Shown: positions 20,228 to 33,006, counted from the first letter of the stretch. The stretch: DNA of 64,000 nt from Diaporthe sp. PMI_573 (GCA_021399435.1 JAJTUP010000057.1:368189-432188); one strand, 5' to 3'. A program made the numbers and translations. The notes: a model not told the origin generated them from the letters alone.

Positions 20228-23200
20228 CTAAAGGTCTGCAAGTCGCCTTTGACGAGGATCGGTCAACCTGAAGCAGTCTGTCAGTCACCTGCGAAATCCT
20301 ATGGCGCGGGAACCCTCCCAACGTACCTGGTAATCTTCACGTCCTTGTCCAAACTCGCCCGCCCCTCGATGGCGTTGGGCGTGATCAGTATGTACTGTCG
20401 GCTGATCGAGCTGCGCGCGGCGGAAATCTGCAATGTGTCAATGACGGCTGCTCTGGGGCCCAGGCCGAGGATCTACACCTTACCAGCATGTTTGTGCTGA
20501 TGGCACGGTTGACATTGTCCATGAAGACGTCGAACTCGTCCAGGCAGCGGAGCGGGGAGCCCATGGCCTCCCATATCGCGAGCAGCAAGCAGATTGACGA
20601 AAAAGATTTCTCGCCTCCGGACAAGGTCTTGGTGTTGCGAGCGGCAGCATTCTTGCGAGTTTTATCAGGCTCGACTTGTACCTCGAGAGTATGGGCTTCG
20701 TGGTCCAGAATGAGCCTGCCCCTGAAGTCACGCTCGCTGAGCAAGAACATGAAGTTGGCGCGGGAATTCGAAGAGATGTAGCGTTGGAACATCCTCCACT
20801 TTTCCAGACGGTTGTTGAGGAGTTCTTTGAAACCCTTGTTGGCCGTCTTGACTAGCTCGATCTCCTTCTTAAGTTGCTCCAGATCTGCCTTGGCTGTGTT
20901 CGCTCGACTTATCACCTGCTCATCAGTTGTCCCGCGCCTGCGCTCACGTTCTTTCAGGGTACTCCGCAGAGACTCATACTTGGTCAGCAAGGCTTCGTAT
21001 GTCTCCCCTTCGCCCACGTGGGCCCGTTGAGGACACGCCTCCGATGCTGCTTCAGTATACTCGCGGACTGTCTCCTCCAGTTTCGCTCGCTTGCCTTCCA
21101 GCTTCGCCTTCTCGTTCTGGGCTATCCGTAGATTGTCATGAGCCTCGTTCTTTTTCTGTACCGAGATGCTGCGTGAGTCGGTGCACCTCTTGACTTTGTC
21201 TTCGGCCTTCTTCAATCTCGCCTCGAATTCCCTCATGTTCTTTTTCTCGCTTTTCACGACCGCCTTGAGTTCTTCAACCCGCTTGTTCTGCTCTAACTTT
21301 CTCAGGGTGAGAGCGCCATATTGGCCACCATGGAAGTCGTAGTCCTCCTGAACTTTCTTTAGGTCCTCGCGAAGTACCTCTAGCCGCCCGTCAGCTCCGT
21401 CAAAGGAGTCGAGTTCCTGTTGAATTTCGTCGATTTCTACCTTGACCTCTCGTAGCCTCTGTTTGTTGGCATCCATAGTCTTCTTAGCCTCCGCTAAATC
21501 TCGCCGGCCTTGCTGGATGATCTGCTGCTGCTTCTGCTTCTGTTGCCCTAGTTCGCCGAGCTCCAGCTCAAGATGCTTCATCCTCTCATTTTGAACAGAT
21601 GTCTCTTGGAGCGAGTCACTACGGAGTCGAGGCTTTTGGTTTCGGTCGGGAGGGCGAATTGGCGAAGAGGTGATCCTGTTCGCATTGGCCATGACACGCA
21701 CACCCCACCCGAAACCCCTCTCTTTGAAGAGGTGAATGCAGGCAGCGACGTTGCGTGGCGGTGCAGCGCCGACCACCATGATGCGATCGGCATCCTGCTT
21801 TGTCTCAACAAGTATCGTTTGTTCAATTCGATGGTTGATGATGAGTTGGGATCGAACAAGTGGGTGGTCAATCTTGAGGATGCGCAAAATGGTGTCAAAA
21901 TTCTCGTCAGGCTCTGTCCTCGAGGTGTCGATCGGCCTGAGGTTAGCGATGAAGATGGGACATCTGTTCAAACCCAGCTTCTTCATCATGTCTCGGAGCC
22001 GCTGTTGATCGCGCTTGCTCGTGACAACGAAGCCGTTCAGGGTCTCTCCAAATGTCCTTTCCAAGATGGGTGACCAGACCGGCTTCTTGACCTGGACGTG
22101 GGCGCCAATGGGTCCGATGGGCTTGTGATCAAAACCGGCATCGTGTTCGATCATCCTGAGCAGATTCGGTACCTGGTTTTCATATCCGTCATAGAGCGAA
22201 CCCTGCCCTCGCTCTAGCTCCTTGATCCTGTTCTGTGTCGCTTTGATCTCGTCCTGCTTCTGGACAATGTACTTTTCGATGGTTTGGGACTCCTTACTTG
22301 CGTCCGAAATAGTCTGGTTGATACCAGGGACCCTCTGTCTCGCATTCTCGGACTCCGTCTCAACTTCTTTGTGCCTGGCCTGGGCCGCCTCCAGCTCTTC
22401 AATCTTCCGAGAGTGTGCGTCCCCATTCAGGTCCTGCAGTCTTCGTTCTTCCTCCTGTATTCTCTGCTCGTATTCGTTGACGTCGTTCAATGCAGCTTGT
22501 CCTTGAGAGCGTGCATCACGCTCATTGTTGTGAATCTTCTGCAGATCCTTGTGAGCATCATCGAAGTTTTGTTGGGCCTTATCCCCGTTGGCTTTCAGGG
22601 GCTCCTCATCTTCTCTGGTGGCTCTCAGAGCTTCCTCGGCCTGCGCAAGACGGTCATCCACGACCTCTAGCTCCTGGGTCCTCTGCGTGAGCACGTGCTG
22701 TGCGTGCGCGATCTGCCCGTCCGCCTGGGAGATTTCCTCTTCGTTCCGCTCGGTCTTGCGCTCGGCTTCGGCTACCTGGGCCCAGATTGCCTTTTGAGAG
22801 AGCAGCCGGCACTGTTTGCGCATGTCTTCGGCCTGCAAAAAGATTTCGTACTCCCTTCTTGACTTCTCGTACTCCTTTTGCGCGTGGTCCAACTTGGTCT
22901 CAATATCACCCTCCTTGTGATCGTTCGAAGTGGCGTACTCCTCAATGACGCGATAATCGTCATCGAGCTGTTGCAGTTGAACACCTTGGAGAAAGAATTT
23001 GTATTTTTGCTTGGCAGAGGCCTGGTTTAGAAACTGCCGTGCGTTGTCCTGGGAAAGGATGTTCAATGGGTTGTCGACCTGGAGACAATAGTATTCGACG
23101 ATCTGTTCCACCTCGGACTTCTTGTCCGATACTATTTTGCCCGTCTGGGATTTGAGGCGGAAGCCGCTTCCGCCGTTACGGTTGAAGTGCCGTTCGACGA

Positions 23201-24033
23201 TGATAACGTCGCCGTAGATATCGTGCTGGTACGCATCATGACCCTGGTTCTTTATCTTGACGATCAACGCGGAGCTGTCTGCTCCTTCCTTGATGAAATT
23301 CTTGAGGCTCCCGCCACGGTTCGTGGAGCTCGCCTTGGCGCCCAGACAGAGGGTGATTGCGGTGAGAACGGCGCTCTTGCCGCTGCCGTTCTCACCAACG
23401 ATGAAGTTGAGGAGCGGGCCAAGCGGGACGTGTAGCCTCTTGTGGCACATGAAGTTGATGCACTCGATGCTTTCGAGGATGCCGTTCTCGGCGGCGTGGT
23501 TGAGATCGCCGGGGCGGTTGCTTCGACGAGCCAGGCTCCTCTGTTGCAGCCTCTGGGTGGCGCGGCGGTCGTCCTCGTCGGCATGCTCGAGGTGCTTGAA
23601 GCCTGCGTCTCGCATGATCTCGTACTGCGTAGCGGCTGGTTCATCGCGGTGATGCGCTGCATCTTCCATTGAGACATCCCGCTCTTCTTCACTGGACGCA
23701 TCCGAAAGTTCGCGGATGGCTCTACCTCCGGCCCCAGGCCGTGCAGCCTTCCTGTGGGCGCTGGCTGGCTCCGAGACCCGAGGACGTTTCCTCTGCTGCA
23801 CACCTCATGTCAGCCAGGGGATAGGTTTGTGCCATGTGTGGTGCTCACTGACGAGCCTGGAGGACGATTGACAGACAGGGCGTGACAGGAATGGCAGAAC
23901 GTACCGGCTCACTACGCAACTCGGAGCTGGCCTGTCGAACATCCACGAGTTCATCTGTTTGATCCGAGTCATAGTCGGCGGCGACGCGCTTTCGAGACGC
24001 GCCGCTGATATTGTTGATGGTCGCAGCAGGCAT
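20228..24033 (-). CDS. SMC6: SMC6, structural maintenance of chromosomes protein
   Basis: SMC6 pairs with SMC5 in the nuclear SMC5/6 complex for recombinational repair and replication-fork stability. Exons (minus strand) 23905-24033, 20484-23795, 20327-20427 and 20228-20267 give 1193 residues, matching the family. Order: acidic/basic N tail, Walker A GENGSGKS (about 177-184), first coiled coil, hinge (about 560-740, including MMKKLGLNRCPIFIANL), second coiled coil, signature LSGGEKSF (about 1101) and Walker B CLDEFDVF. The two last exons are small. The final junction is set by homology: it yields KITRLTDPRQRRL, a typical SMC6 tail, whereas reading through gives an early stop in an atypical sequence. 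Exon 2 could begin three bases later at a second CAG acceptor. It is convergent with COQ9. Confidence 0.94.
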
Positions 24034-24650
24034 CTTTGGCAACCAAAGTCGACCTAACAGGTGTCAATTTTGGTACCAGCATGAGGTGTCGGAGACGCGG
24101 CGGCGGCGGCGCAAAAGATGGGATGCATGAGTGTGCACAATAAGTTCCAGTGGTGATTGTGCAGTGTCGCTATCGCAATCACGAGTTGGCGCAATTACGG
24201 TAGACGCGCACCGCGTTTTGAGACGGGTTGCGGGACTTACCCAGGTACCAAGCGACCTACCTAGGTACCTACCTGCTAGGTAGGTAGGTAGGTACTTAGC
24301 GCGAGCGTGTGATGCAACAGAGTTGTACCTACAGTACCACCTGGTAGGTACCTAGGTACCTAGGGAATCTAGACAGTCATCCCCTGCGCTGGCCCTGTCC
24401 TCAACGTTTTCAAAGCCTATAGCCCCAGTCTCCAGCAGCCTGGCTGGCTTGCAGAGTGGTCAAGCTCGGCAGGAGTTTGCACGGGAATTGTAGGTAGACT
24501 AATCGCCTGCAGGCCAGCCCTGGGGTTTGGGCGTATAATCGGACCCCACTATACCTACTGTGTAGACAGACTATCTACGGGTACTTGGCAGATAGACTGC
24601 AGAAGCCGATGCAGGGCTTCACCTCACGTAGGACGAGCTGTTGGGTGAGA
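24034..24650. promoter_or_regulatory. Divergent SMC6/Ecdysoneless-family intergenic region
   Basis: This 617-bp spacer between two divergent genes carries a dense cluster of GGTACC/CCTAGG motifs (24240-24365) and no gene. Confidence 0.5.
24240..24365. repeat. Cluster of GGTACCTAGG / TAGG repeat motifs
   Basis: Two blocks of overlapping CCTAGGTACC, (TAGG)n and GGTACCTAGGTACC sequence are palindromic and could form hairpins. Confidence 0.75.
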
Positions 24651-26582
24651 ATGGCAGCACCAGCTGGCCCGGAACCTGCAGAACCTGCAGATGGCGGCTT
24701 CAAGGGCTTCGAAAGATCTCTACCGGAGAACTGCGTCGAGTACATGCTGTTCGTCATCGACGCCCAGCTCCAGCAGCAGCACGTCTTTTCGCGCCTCGAC
24801 GCCGTGAGGAAGGCCGCTGTTCAGCTTTCGAGCCGCCTCACGAGCGACTACATTTGGCAGCGGGATGCCTTCAGTGTCGAGGTCAAAAACGAAAAAGGTG
24901 TGTCTCACACGATCCACATGATCTTTCAGTCGCCACGAGCTCCGTCTCACTGACAACCCCCGGCAGGTCTTGTCTATCTCCACGGCATCACCGACTACGG
25001 AGACTCGGTAGAGGACGAATGGCTCATTGTCTACATCCTCCGCGAGCTCACCAAGCAGTTCCCGGATTTGTGGGTGCGCGTCTCAGACAGCGATGGCGAA
25101 TTCCTGCTTGTCGAGGCTGCCAATGTCTTACCCAAGTGGTTGAGCCCCGAGAACGATGCCAACAGGGCTTGGATTCATGCCGGGCAGCTGCGCATCATAC
25201 CTCTTGCTCCAGATGGCGGCGCACAGCGTCGGAGCATCACACTCCCCGAGGCTGTCGGCATACTCCGGTCTGCCGCCCAGACACTTGTGCACTCGCCTTT
25301 TGTCGAGGCCGAGGCATTCTACCGCCTCGAGAAATATCCCGCTCAGATTCAAGACTCCATACACCATGCTATGGTCTCGATACCAAGGCGGCTTGCCTAT
25401 ATAATTCATCAGGCTCCGAAGGCTATCGCACCGGCTGTGGAGGCGTTCTACCTCAGAGACCCCATCTCCATGAAGCCCTTGGTGTCATCCTCTGGCGCCT
25501 CCCTTGTTTTTCCGCCGAGAGACTTTGTTGATCTAAGCGTCAAATTCACAAAGGTGCTCTATGCACAGCTCAAGTCGCAGGTCTTTCCAGCTCCCCCATC
25601 CTGGGACGACGTCTTTTCATCTTCGGAAAGGCGGGCCGCCACCGGCGGCGACGAGGTCGCCCGGAATAAGCACGCGATGCTTGAGCTGGGCATGAAGGTG
25701 GCCTGTGGCTTTGAGATGTTGGCATCAACCGCAGCCAAGAGTAACAACCGCACGGTCCGGGAAATCGCCCTGCTACTCGAAGACTTGGCAGAGGATGGAG
25801 ACTTGGTACTTCCCACGGACGCCGACATCGAGTCTTGGGAGGACTGCTCGCGCAATGACGATGACTCGTGGATGGATATCAACTTTGAGGATTTCGAAAG
25901 GGAGCTCGACGGCAGGGGCGGCGCTTCCAAGACGGGTACGGTCGGCGACGCCGGTGCTCCTGCTGATCTTCGCAAAATCGTATCCCGCTTCGAGGCCTTT
26001 CTCAACGATGACAAGGCCGGTCTTGACGGAGCCGAGCACGATTGTATGGATGTAGATGATGATGACGAGGACGAGGACGAGGATGAAGACGAAGAGGACA
26101 CCGACAGCGAGGATCATGAGATTAGCTTTGATGAAGATGAGTTCGCCCGCATGATGCGTGAGATGATGGGGCTGCCGGGGGACGCCCGTAAGCCCACCTA
26201 CACGAGTAGTGGGAAGTCGTTCAATGCGGACCTACAGAAGAACAGCCGTGAGGATGAGGAAATCAGGAAGTTATCAGAGCAGATGGAAGCAGAACTGAAT
26301 GAGCACGGGGCGCTGAGTTTGGACCCCGAGACGGAGAAGCCCAGGGCCCTCAAAGACAAGGGCAAGAAAAGGGCGGAAGATGTCTCGGGGAAGAGGGCCC
26401 TCCAAGGAGCCGATGACGACAGCGGGGATGACGAAGTGGACATCGACTATAACCTGGCGGAGAACATACTCGAAAGCTTCAAAGGCCAGGCTGGTATGGT
26501 TGGACCGGTCGGGACGATGCTTGCTGGCATGGGCATTCGGCTCCCTCGTGACGAAGGTGAGGAAGTGAGTGGTCATAGCTGA
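24651..26582 (+). CDS. Ecdysoneless (SGT1-domain) family protein
   Basis: Exons 24651-24897 and 24967-26582 (intron 69 bp, donor GTGTGT, phase 1) encode 620 residues of the ecdysoneless family. Family members have been linked to pre-mRNA splicing via Prp8, to cell-cycle control and to transcription; which applies here is not known. Family motifs visible are LPENCVEYMLFV near the start, the VYLHGITDYGDSVEDEWLIV segment at the exon junction, VRVSDSDGEFLLVEAA with PKWLSPE, and the WIHAGQLRIIP motif. A long acidic run (DDDDEDEDEDEDEEDTDSED, near residue 455) and a C-terminal conserved ILESFKGQAGMVGP follow. An in-frame ATG at 24609 would add 14 residues; I chose 24651 because MAAPAGPEPAEP looks like a typical start and the extra stretch is not conserved-looking. 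Confidence 0.9.
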
Positions 26583-28465
26583 GTGCTTGCCCTCAAAAAA
26601 AAATTGCGAGAGGAACACACAACCTCCGTCCTCTATAGCGCATTAATGGTACGAGCCAGCGGATAGATGTGTGTCTATGTGTTCATGTCATGCCATACTA
26701 CTCGGTTTCAATCCTGCCACCCTGCTGCCGAAAGCTTCCATCTCTGCGGCTGCGCGATTATCCCGATACGACGTTTTCTAAGGCCTGCTGAGGTGAATTT
26801 TCGTGTTGCAAATGCACCGGAACCAGTTCAAAGAAATAAGCAGTGCCTTGGACATGTCAACAGCTGAAACGTTATCCGTGGCTCATGTAGCAGGATGCAG
26901 TGAGCTTCTCGGAGCCCACTGGCAGTTGCATAGCTCGGGAATCAATTACACGACAGATATGAGCTAGTGACATGGTGTAAACAAAGCCTCACTTTAATCA
27001 CGAGAGCAAACGCCATAGTTGCTTTTCACGGGAAAGGATATTTAATGTTCCCGCCTGAGAGACTTGATTTGAATAAGGCGAATGGTATTGTTTCGCCCAG
27101 GGGATTACAAAGTGTTGTTGAATAATTTTCTCCGTCAAAATATGAAATTATGACATGAGATATTTTCTCTCTACATGTGTCCTTTCCTTTCCTTTCCGCG
27201 TACTGGTTTCTGGTTTTGTTTTCCTTCTTTCTTCCTTTTTTCCTTTGGGGTCGGAGGGGGTTGTGAACATTCCAAGTCTGTATACCTCGTTTTACTGTGC
27301 GCTTACTCTGATTCGACAACATTACCCCTTGACAATGTTCGTTTCATAAGTGAGTTTATGTCTCGAAGCCTACAAAGGCAGTTTCTGACTACAGCAAGCA
27401 ATACATCATAAGCGTTGTGTTCTCATACCCGTAGTGCTCTCTACTTCAGTCCGTAGCAAGATTTCTATCTCGTTGCAATTTTTCATTGCAACACTTAGTA
27501 TTAAAATACCTGTGTGTGTATGTCTTGCTCTAGATCCGGGACAGATAAGTTACTACGTATTGATGGGGCAAGTCCCCAAGCCCGAAGACAAGCTCATTGC
27601 CCCCTCCCCGGCGAAACAACTTAGATGTCATATACCGTACGAAAAGAACGTTGCTATATCCCTTTCCGGCACATGGAGAATGTATAATCTAGGCTGGAAT
27701 CTGCCCTATCTACGACACCATGTTTGAATAACCCAACTCATCCAGGCAGGAATGAAACGAAGCAGCTGCATCCGTTACGTTATAAATTTTCACGCCTCGC
27801 ATACTTTACAGATATTGTACCTGCATACCTCATATGTTGTGTTACGGTCGAGCAGCGTTTGAGAAACCTGGGACCTTCCATTTGCGCGACCCGCAGAGTC
27901 AGTCCGTCTTGCGAGGTCTGCAGATCGAACCATGAACTCTATCCATATATCCCTACAATGGACTGACCGCCCCCCCCTGCTCTCCTTACTTCTTCAACCA
28001 GGGCTACTTTCCATTGATCCAAGCTCTTGCGATGCCAAATCGGAAGGGCTGGTCTCGTCGTCCATGCCTCAATCGAACATAGCCCTAGCGTGGACAACCA
28101 AGAAGCCTTGACACTGATCCCAGAATGGTCCTGTGCGAGCCCCTGGTCAATTGACCAGACGAGTTGGTTTAAGGCGGGAGCTCATGGGTTGGCTCTGGTC
28201 TTACAAGAGACCGCTACCGCCACTTTCACCTGGCTGGATACGGCCGAGAAACCCGAGACTTCCAGCTTGACTGGGACAAAGTGCCAGCAAGGCTGAGTTG
28301 CACTGTTCTACCAGGCAATGTTTGTCCAGTGCGGCAAAGGCCCCACTGTTAGGACTTGCGCAAACCGAACGAACATACAGACCTGCTCTCAGGTGTGAGT
28401 CGGGCTCTTGATGCAACGCAGGAGACGTGACCCGCTGTGTTTTGCCGCGGCCGAGTCTCCCGGCC
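26583..28465. other. Intergenic region, nothing recognised
   Basis: This 1.9 kb lies between the convergent 3' ends of the Ecdysoneless-family gene and TAN1. Base composition is more AT-rich around 26.9-27.8 kb than in neighbouring genes, but I see no gene, transposon motif or structured repeat. Confidence 0.5.
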
Positions 28466-29739
28466 CTAGGTCGTTGAAGGTGCCTCGGTGTCACCACTCC
28501 CCCCCCCAGGCACTGTGGCTTCACCTTTGTTGCTGGCGCGGGACAGTTTGTAGAGTTCTGTCAGGTTGTACCTCTTCAAACTCTCCCAGTCGCCCGGGAC
28601 GACGCTCAAACCGCACACCGTCTATGTAGAATTCAGCACCTTGCTATGGTTGGAAATATGTGTGGCCATACCTGATAGATATCAACTAGTATGACCTTGT
28701 CTGGAGCGCCAAGGTTCACCTTGTGGACGGGATCGATAGAGTCGGCGATGCGTTTGATCACACTGTCCCTCTTCAGAGTGTTGTGACTGCGTATAGACGG
28801 CCGAATAGCGTACTATTGACCTAGTGATCAGCGAGAATATAACCCCTGGAAGGACCCGTGATCTTACCGTGGCGGGTTGCACCTCCTTACCAGCACCGTC
28901 ATGCTGGGCCTCGGACTGGGTACCTGTGGCTTCGGGGTTCGAGTTCTCCTCAGTGCCGGCAGACTTGAGCTTGAAGTGGCCGGCCAGGGCCTTTCTCATC
29001 GCCTCGTCGAGACCAGTCTCAGAAGCCTTTGCAATAGCAGTCAGAGGCGTCAGCCGGTTCAGATACCGGGCTTTGACCCCTCCATGGCCAGTGCTAGCTG
29101 CATCCTGGCATATGTGCCTGGCGAACTGGACTGGCTCGATTGGTGCCTTGCATCGCATGAAAAGCAGACACTCCTCCTTGATTCGCACCTCTTCGAGGAC
29201 ACTATTAGATATCCGCTTGCCCTTGTCCTTCAAGGCGCCGAGTTCCTTCTTGATGGCGGATTCGATGTCCTCCTCCTCCGCATCTGATGCGTCGCCATCC
29301 TCTCCGGATTTGATACCGTACATTTTGTCGGCATACTGCAGCACACTTGTAAGCAGAGTCCACCACTTCTGGAGGCGTTAGTGCCCACGGACCTCATCAA
29401 AGAGGAGTTCCATCTCTCTCGCCGCCTTTCCCTTCACGTGCAGGGGGCAGGTCACCCAGATGCCCATGTCGCCGGGCTCGATGGTATTGGCCTTGGGCCT
29501 GTCTGATGCCCCTGCCCTCGGTACCTTCCATTTGCCGTTGTTGCCCTTCTGTGAACACGGTCAGCCTGGCTCGTCAACGCTTATGATGCGGAACTGCCCT
29601 GAGGCGATCAGGTTGGGCACTGGGTCGAGTCTTGGACAAGGAATCCTCGCCCGCCCAAGCCGCGACTCACCTTCTTCTTCTTGAAAGTAGCGCCACCTGC
29701 CGCGTCATTGCCGGCTTTTCTCTTACCAGAATCCGCCAT
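28466..29739 (-). CDS. TAN1: TAN1, tRNA N4-acetylcytidine THUMP protein
   Basis: TAN1 (THUMPD1 in animals) binds tRNA through its THUMP domain and helps the acetyltransferase Kre33/NAT10 to form ac4C in the D-arm of tRNA-Ser and tRNA-Leu. Five exons (minus strand 29671-29739, 29393-29548, 28868-29335, 28672-28812, 28466-28621), all in phase 0, give 329 residues. The N terminus is basic (MADSGKRKAGND...FKKKK). The family's GDMGIWVTCPLHVKGKAARE follows. The THUMP domain ends in the diagnostic YAIRPSIRSHNTLKRDSVIK, DPVHKVNLGAPDKVILVDIY and CGLSVVPGDWESLKRYNLTE. Introns are short (50-122 bp). The tail after the last conserved block passes through a run of nine G, so the last 16 or so residues depend on that count being right. 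Confidence 0.93.
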
Positions 29740-30290
29740 TCTGACCAGTGCCGTCGTATCTGGTGAGCCCGCAATTATGCTGAGGCTGAATGGTCATATG
29801 TGGATGGAAAATTCGATGCCTCCCACCTGGTGTTGTCTTGGACCGGCGGTGCAGGGTTAGGTCCACCCTCAGTCTTTGGCAAAGGAGGGGGGTGGGCTGG
29901 TGGGTCAGGTGGGGTTCCGAGTTGCAGTCACATCGAGGACATGTCTTGCTGGTTGGTAATCTGATCGACGACCTCGACGTCTTGCTACTCAACTCATCAG
30001 GCACCGAGACACCGAGCTCATGAGAGCTCAGTGACAGGGCACCCTCGGAACCTATCACCAGCACGACGGCACTAGAAACAGTGCCCTACATTTCCTGGAG
30101 ACACTTTTCAGCCACGTGAAAGTGAGCCCAAACATACTGGTGTGTCTCTGCCACCTCCGAAATCCATTGCTGTCCTTGTGCTTGTTTTTGTGATCTGCTG
30201 TTATCATTCATAAGTGCGTCAACCGACGTCAATTCGCTGAGTGCATACTATCTATCGCATGACTGGGTATCAAGATGTTGTCCGTCAATG
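29740..30290. other. Intergenic region, nothing recognised
   Basis: This spacer between TAN1 and the 3' end of the SPX-RING gene (both minus strand) presumably includes the TAN1 promoter. No gene is seen. Confidence 0.5.
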
Positions 30291-31801
30291 TCACATCACA
30301 TTACAAGCCGAGTGCTTGTATTCATCACCAAATATCTCCCGGCCCCTCTCGATCTCGTTCGCCTTTTGCTTCTCGTCTGTCTCGCGGCGAAAGTACAGTC
30401 GCATAAACTTCTCCAGGTTCTTGTCAATATTCGCTGCCAATAAATATTAGTACGACGCTCAAGACTCTTCCGTGGTCTTTTAATCGGCGAGCCGGATGGA
30501 TTCTATCGTTGTACTTACACAGGTCAGCCTCCATGACGACCTCGTCGCGGCAGAGTGGGCACTGCTTCTTATTTTCCCGTTGCATCTTGATGACGCAGCG
30601 AACACAGAAAATGTGAGAGCACCTAAGACGGACGGGGTACCAGGCGATGGAGAAGCAGATCGGGCAAGTGTAGTCATCAACACGGGGCACGACCGAGACG
30701 ACCTCCTGCGCGAGCTGAGCACACATCTTCTTGGCCACGTTCCCGGCAAGAAACTTCTGCGACCGGACGGCTGCGCGGAACGAGACAGATGCACCGAGAC
30801 TCGTCCGTTTGTCAAACTCTGTCTTCATGTCAGTGCCTGTGGCTTGTCAAGAGGACATGTCCGGGGGGGGGGGGCGAGGCGGCAGGGCTTTGTCACGCAC
30901 TCTTGAGGATTTTGTTGATGGCTGTCTTGTTAATCTCCTGGAACTTGAGGTTCTGTAGCAAAGTGGCGTTGAGATGCAGGAAGCGGTTGTAAGCGAGCCT
31001 GCTGGACGGCATTTTGAACTTGTTCAACAGGTCCCGTCTTTGGATTTCCTTTTGGAACCATACGAGGTTCTGCACGGCTTTTGCGCTCGAACGAGAGCCA
31101 TGGTCAATCTCGTGGGAGGAGAAGAAGATTTGAGCATCAACGTAAACGTCAAAGATCTCTCGCCAGCGGTTAAGGTCCGACTTTGTGAACTTGGCGGGCC
31201 TGGTAACGGCCGAGACATCCCCACCGAGGACGGCGATGTCCCTTTCCATAGAGACCTCTTCCTGCTGCTGGAGAACATCTAGACTGTCGACGTCGCTCTG
31301 TAGGATGTTGAAGAACTCGCCATCAAAGACCAGAGGAATCTCGATACGCTCGATACCCGCGTCGGCAACCGCCAACTGCCCCTCGGCCACATGAGGTGCA
31401 TCGCCCTGGGTCATGGCGTCCGGTCCCTGACCCGGAGGGGGAAGGGGAGGCTGCTTGCCGGACAGCCTTTGCAGGAGCTCCCTCGAGGCGGGAGAAAGGG
31501 CAGCATCAACAGCCTGACCGTCCTGCACATGCACGAAGACGGACAGGCATGGGCGCAGCGACTGCGAGGGGGCGTGGTCGAGGTTGTACCGGGCCATGGG
31601 GACGGGCACGCCATCAGCAGACACGGTCTGAGCAGCCCGGAGCTGTTGCAGGGTGTCGTTGTCAAGGCCGAGTTCCTGCAGCTCGCGCTGAACCTTTTTC
31701 AGGCATTTCTTGAGCTGCGAATAAGGTATGGCGGCGGCGCGCCAGTGGTCAGGAAAGGCCTCCCGCTCGAGAGTCTCCTTGAACTCGTGGGCAAACTTCA
31801 T
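30291..31801 (-). CDS. SPX-domain RING-finger protein (putative E3 ligase)
   Basis: Exons (minus strand) 30901-31801, 30519-30818 and 30291-30433 give 447 residues. The N terminus MKFAHEFKETLEREAFPDHW is the start of an SPX domain, with the conserved YSQLKK basic helix; a second SPX part (LNATLLQNLKFQEINKTAIN, then KILKKFDKRTSL across the first intron) closes the domain near residue 310. A C3HC4 RING follows (C352, C355, C367, H369, C372, C375, C387, C390; CPICFSIAWYPVRLRCSHIF). SPX domains sense inositol pyrophosphates, so a phosphate-responsive ubiquitin ligase is a reasonable inference; substrates are unknown. The insert between the two SPX parts is long (about residues 50-200). Intron 1 contains a G12 run on the plus strand. 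The short last exon (NIDKNLEKFMRLYFRRET) matches the usual tail. Confidence 0.9.
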
Positions 31802-31820
31802 GTCGAGTTTGTACTGTTGA

Positions 31821-31848
31821 CGGATGGCGGATGGCGGATGGCGGATGG
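31821..31848. repeat. CGGATGG heptanucleotide repeat, four units
   Basis: Four perfect CGGATGG units lie just upstream of the SPX-RING start codon. Confidence 0.9.
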
Positions 31849-31960
31849 ATCACACGAGTCGCCCGTGAAGCCTTAGGACGCGCGCGACTATGAACGCAGC
31901 TTGGAAATGGGGAACGCAACAAGTGATGGCGTCGCCGGGAGATGCATCTCGGCCCAGCAA

Positions 31961-31994
31961 GGCGACGGCGACGGCGACGGCGACGGCGACAGCG
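31961..31994. repeat. GGCGAC hexanucleotide repeat
   Basis: Five perfect GGCGAC units plus a partial sixth lie in the SPX-RING/JJJ1 intergenic region. Confidence 0.9.
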
Positions 31995-33006
31995 GGTTGG
32001 AAGATGCCGGTGTATCGTTGCAGCTCGGCCGACCGTAAGTGACAGGTAACGATACGTGTAGGTCCGAGTAACAGTACACCTGGGCAGTTAGTTGCTGGCT
32101 CCTTTGTATGATTCTGACGGCGAGCAGGAAGATCAGGGGTGGGAATTCTCTGCGCGGCGGGAGCTGGCGCCGTCCCCCCCCCCTTTGCAGGTCAGGCCGG
32201 CTTTGTTGCGGAAGGCCTTGATGCAGACCCAGATCGTCACCCACATGCAACCACAAACTGGTCTCCTAACGGTTTGGTTCGTTGGTCGAGCTCAAGCAAA
32301 TAAAAAAAAAAAAAAAAAACCACTCCAAAAAAACGAGTCAGGACACAAGCTGGGCAGAGCCAGAGTCAGGCTTTGGAATAAATACCAGCCCAGACAGGAC
32401 TTTACAAACTACTCCGTACTTAGGTAGATCCACGGGCGGAGCCAGGCGGATATGAGTGGCCTCTCGCCACGAATGCCGTGATTGCAATACTGTGTAGACC
32501 GCCAGATCGTGATCAGATCTGGTTTCTGCGCACTGGATAACCGGATGGTTTCCTCACTCTTGAACTGTTTCCAGAATCAACCCGTAGTACTCAAGCCCAG
32601 CGCAAGTAGGACAGCAGGTTGCAAGTAGCCCTTTGCAGCATTCCCAGTCGGCCTGCCACTCACGAGAATGCTTCGAGGCCGACTCCAGCGCTGTGTGCCA
32701 AGACCCAGGCACAGCCAATCCCTACAAGTGGTGGTCTGGCTACAGATGGTCGCTCGAGGTGCCAGGGTGCCCCGCCATCAATGAATGCCTAGGGGACCTA
32801 GGTACCTGGACACTTGCATTATCAAACACTCCACTCGGCCTGGGTCTAGACTCTGCTGTGTTACTGCATCTCGGCCTGAACTTTCTTGTTGGAGGAGTTC
32901 GTTAGTCAGTCTTGTAATAAGCAGAGTCTACTCGCAGCAGGCGCCGACCACGACTCACCCTCACACGGCTCCGACTCGACTGGCTGTTGCTGCCAGTCCT
33001 ATTACC

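Larger units (their letters stand above)
31802..33006. promoter_or_regulatory. Divergent SPX-RING/JJJ1 intergenic region
   Basis: This 1.2-kb spacer probably holds both promoters. It contains two short tandem repeats, an A18 run at 32302-32319 and a GGACCTAGGTACCTGG motif near 32797. No gene is seen. Confidence 0.5.

Noticed and set aside
20321..20345. SMC6 ending by readthrough at YVGRVPAP
   Set aside because: The GTACGT donor and CTTCAG acceptor join to give RLTDPRQRRL, which matches SMC6 tails far better.
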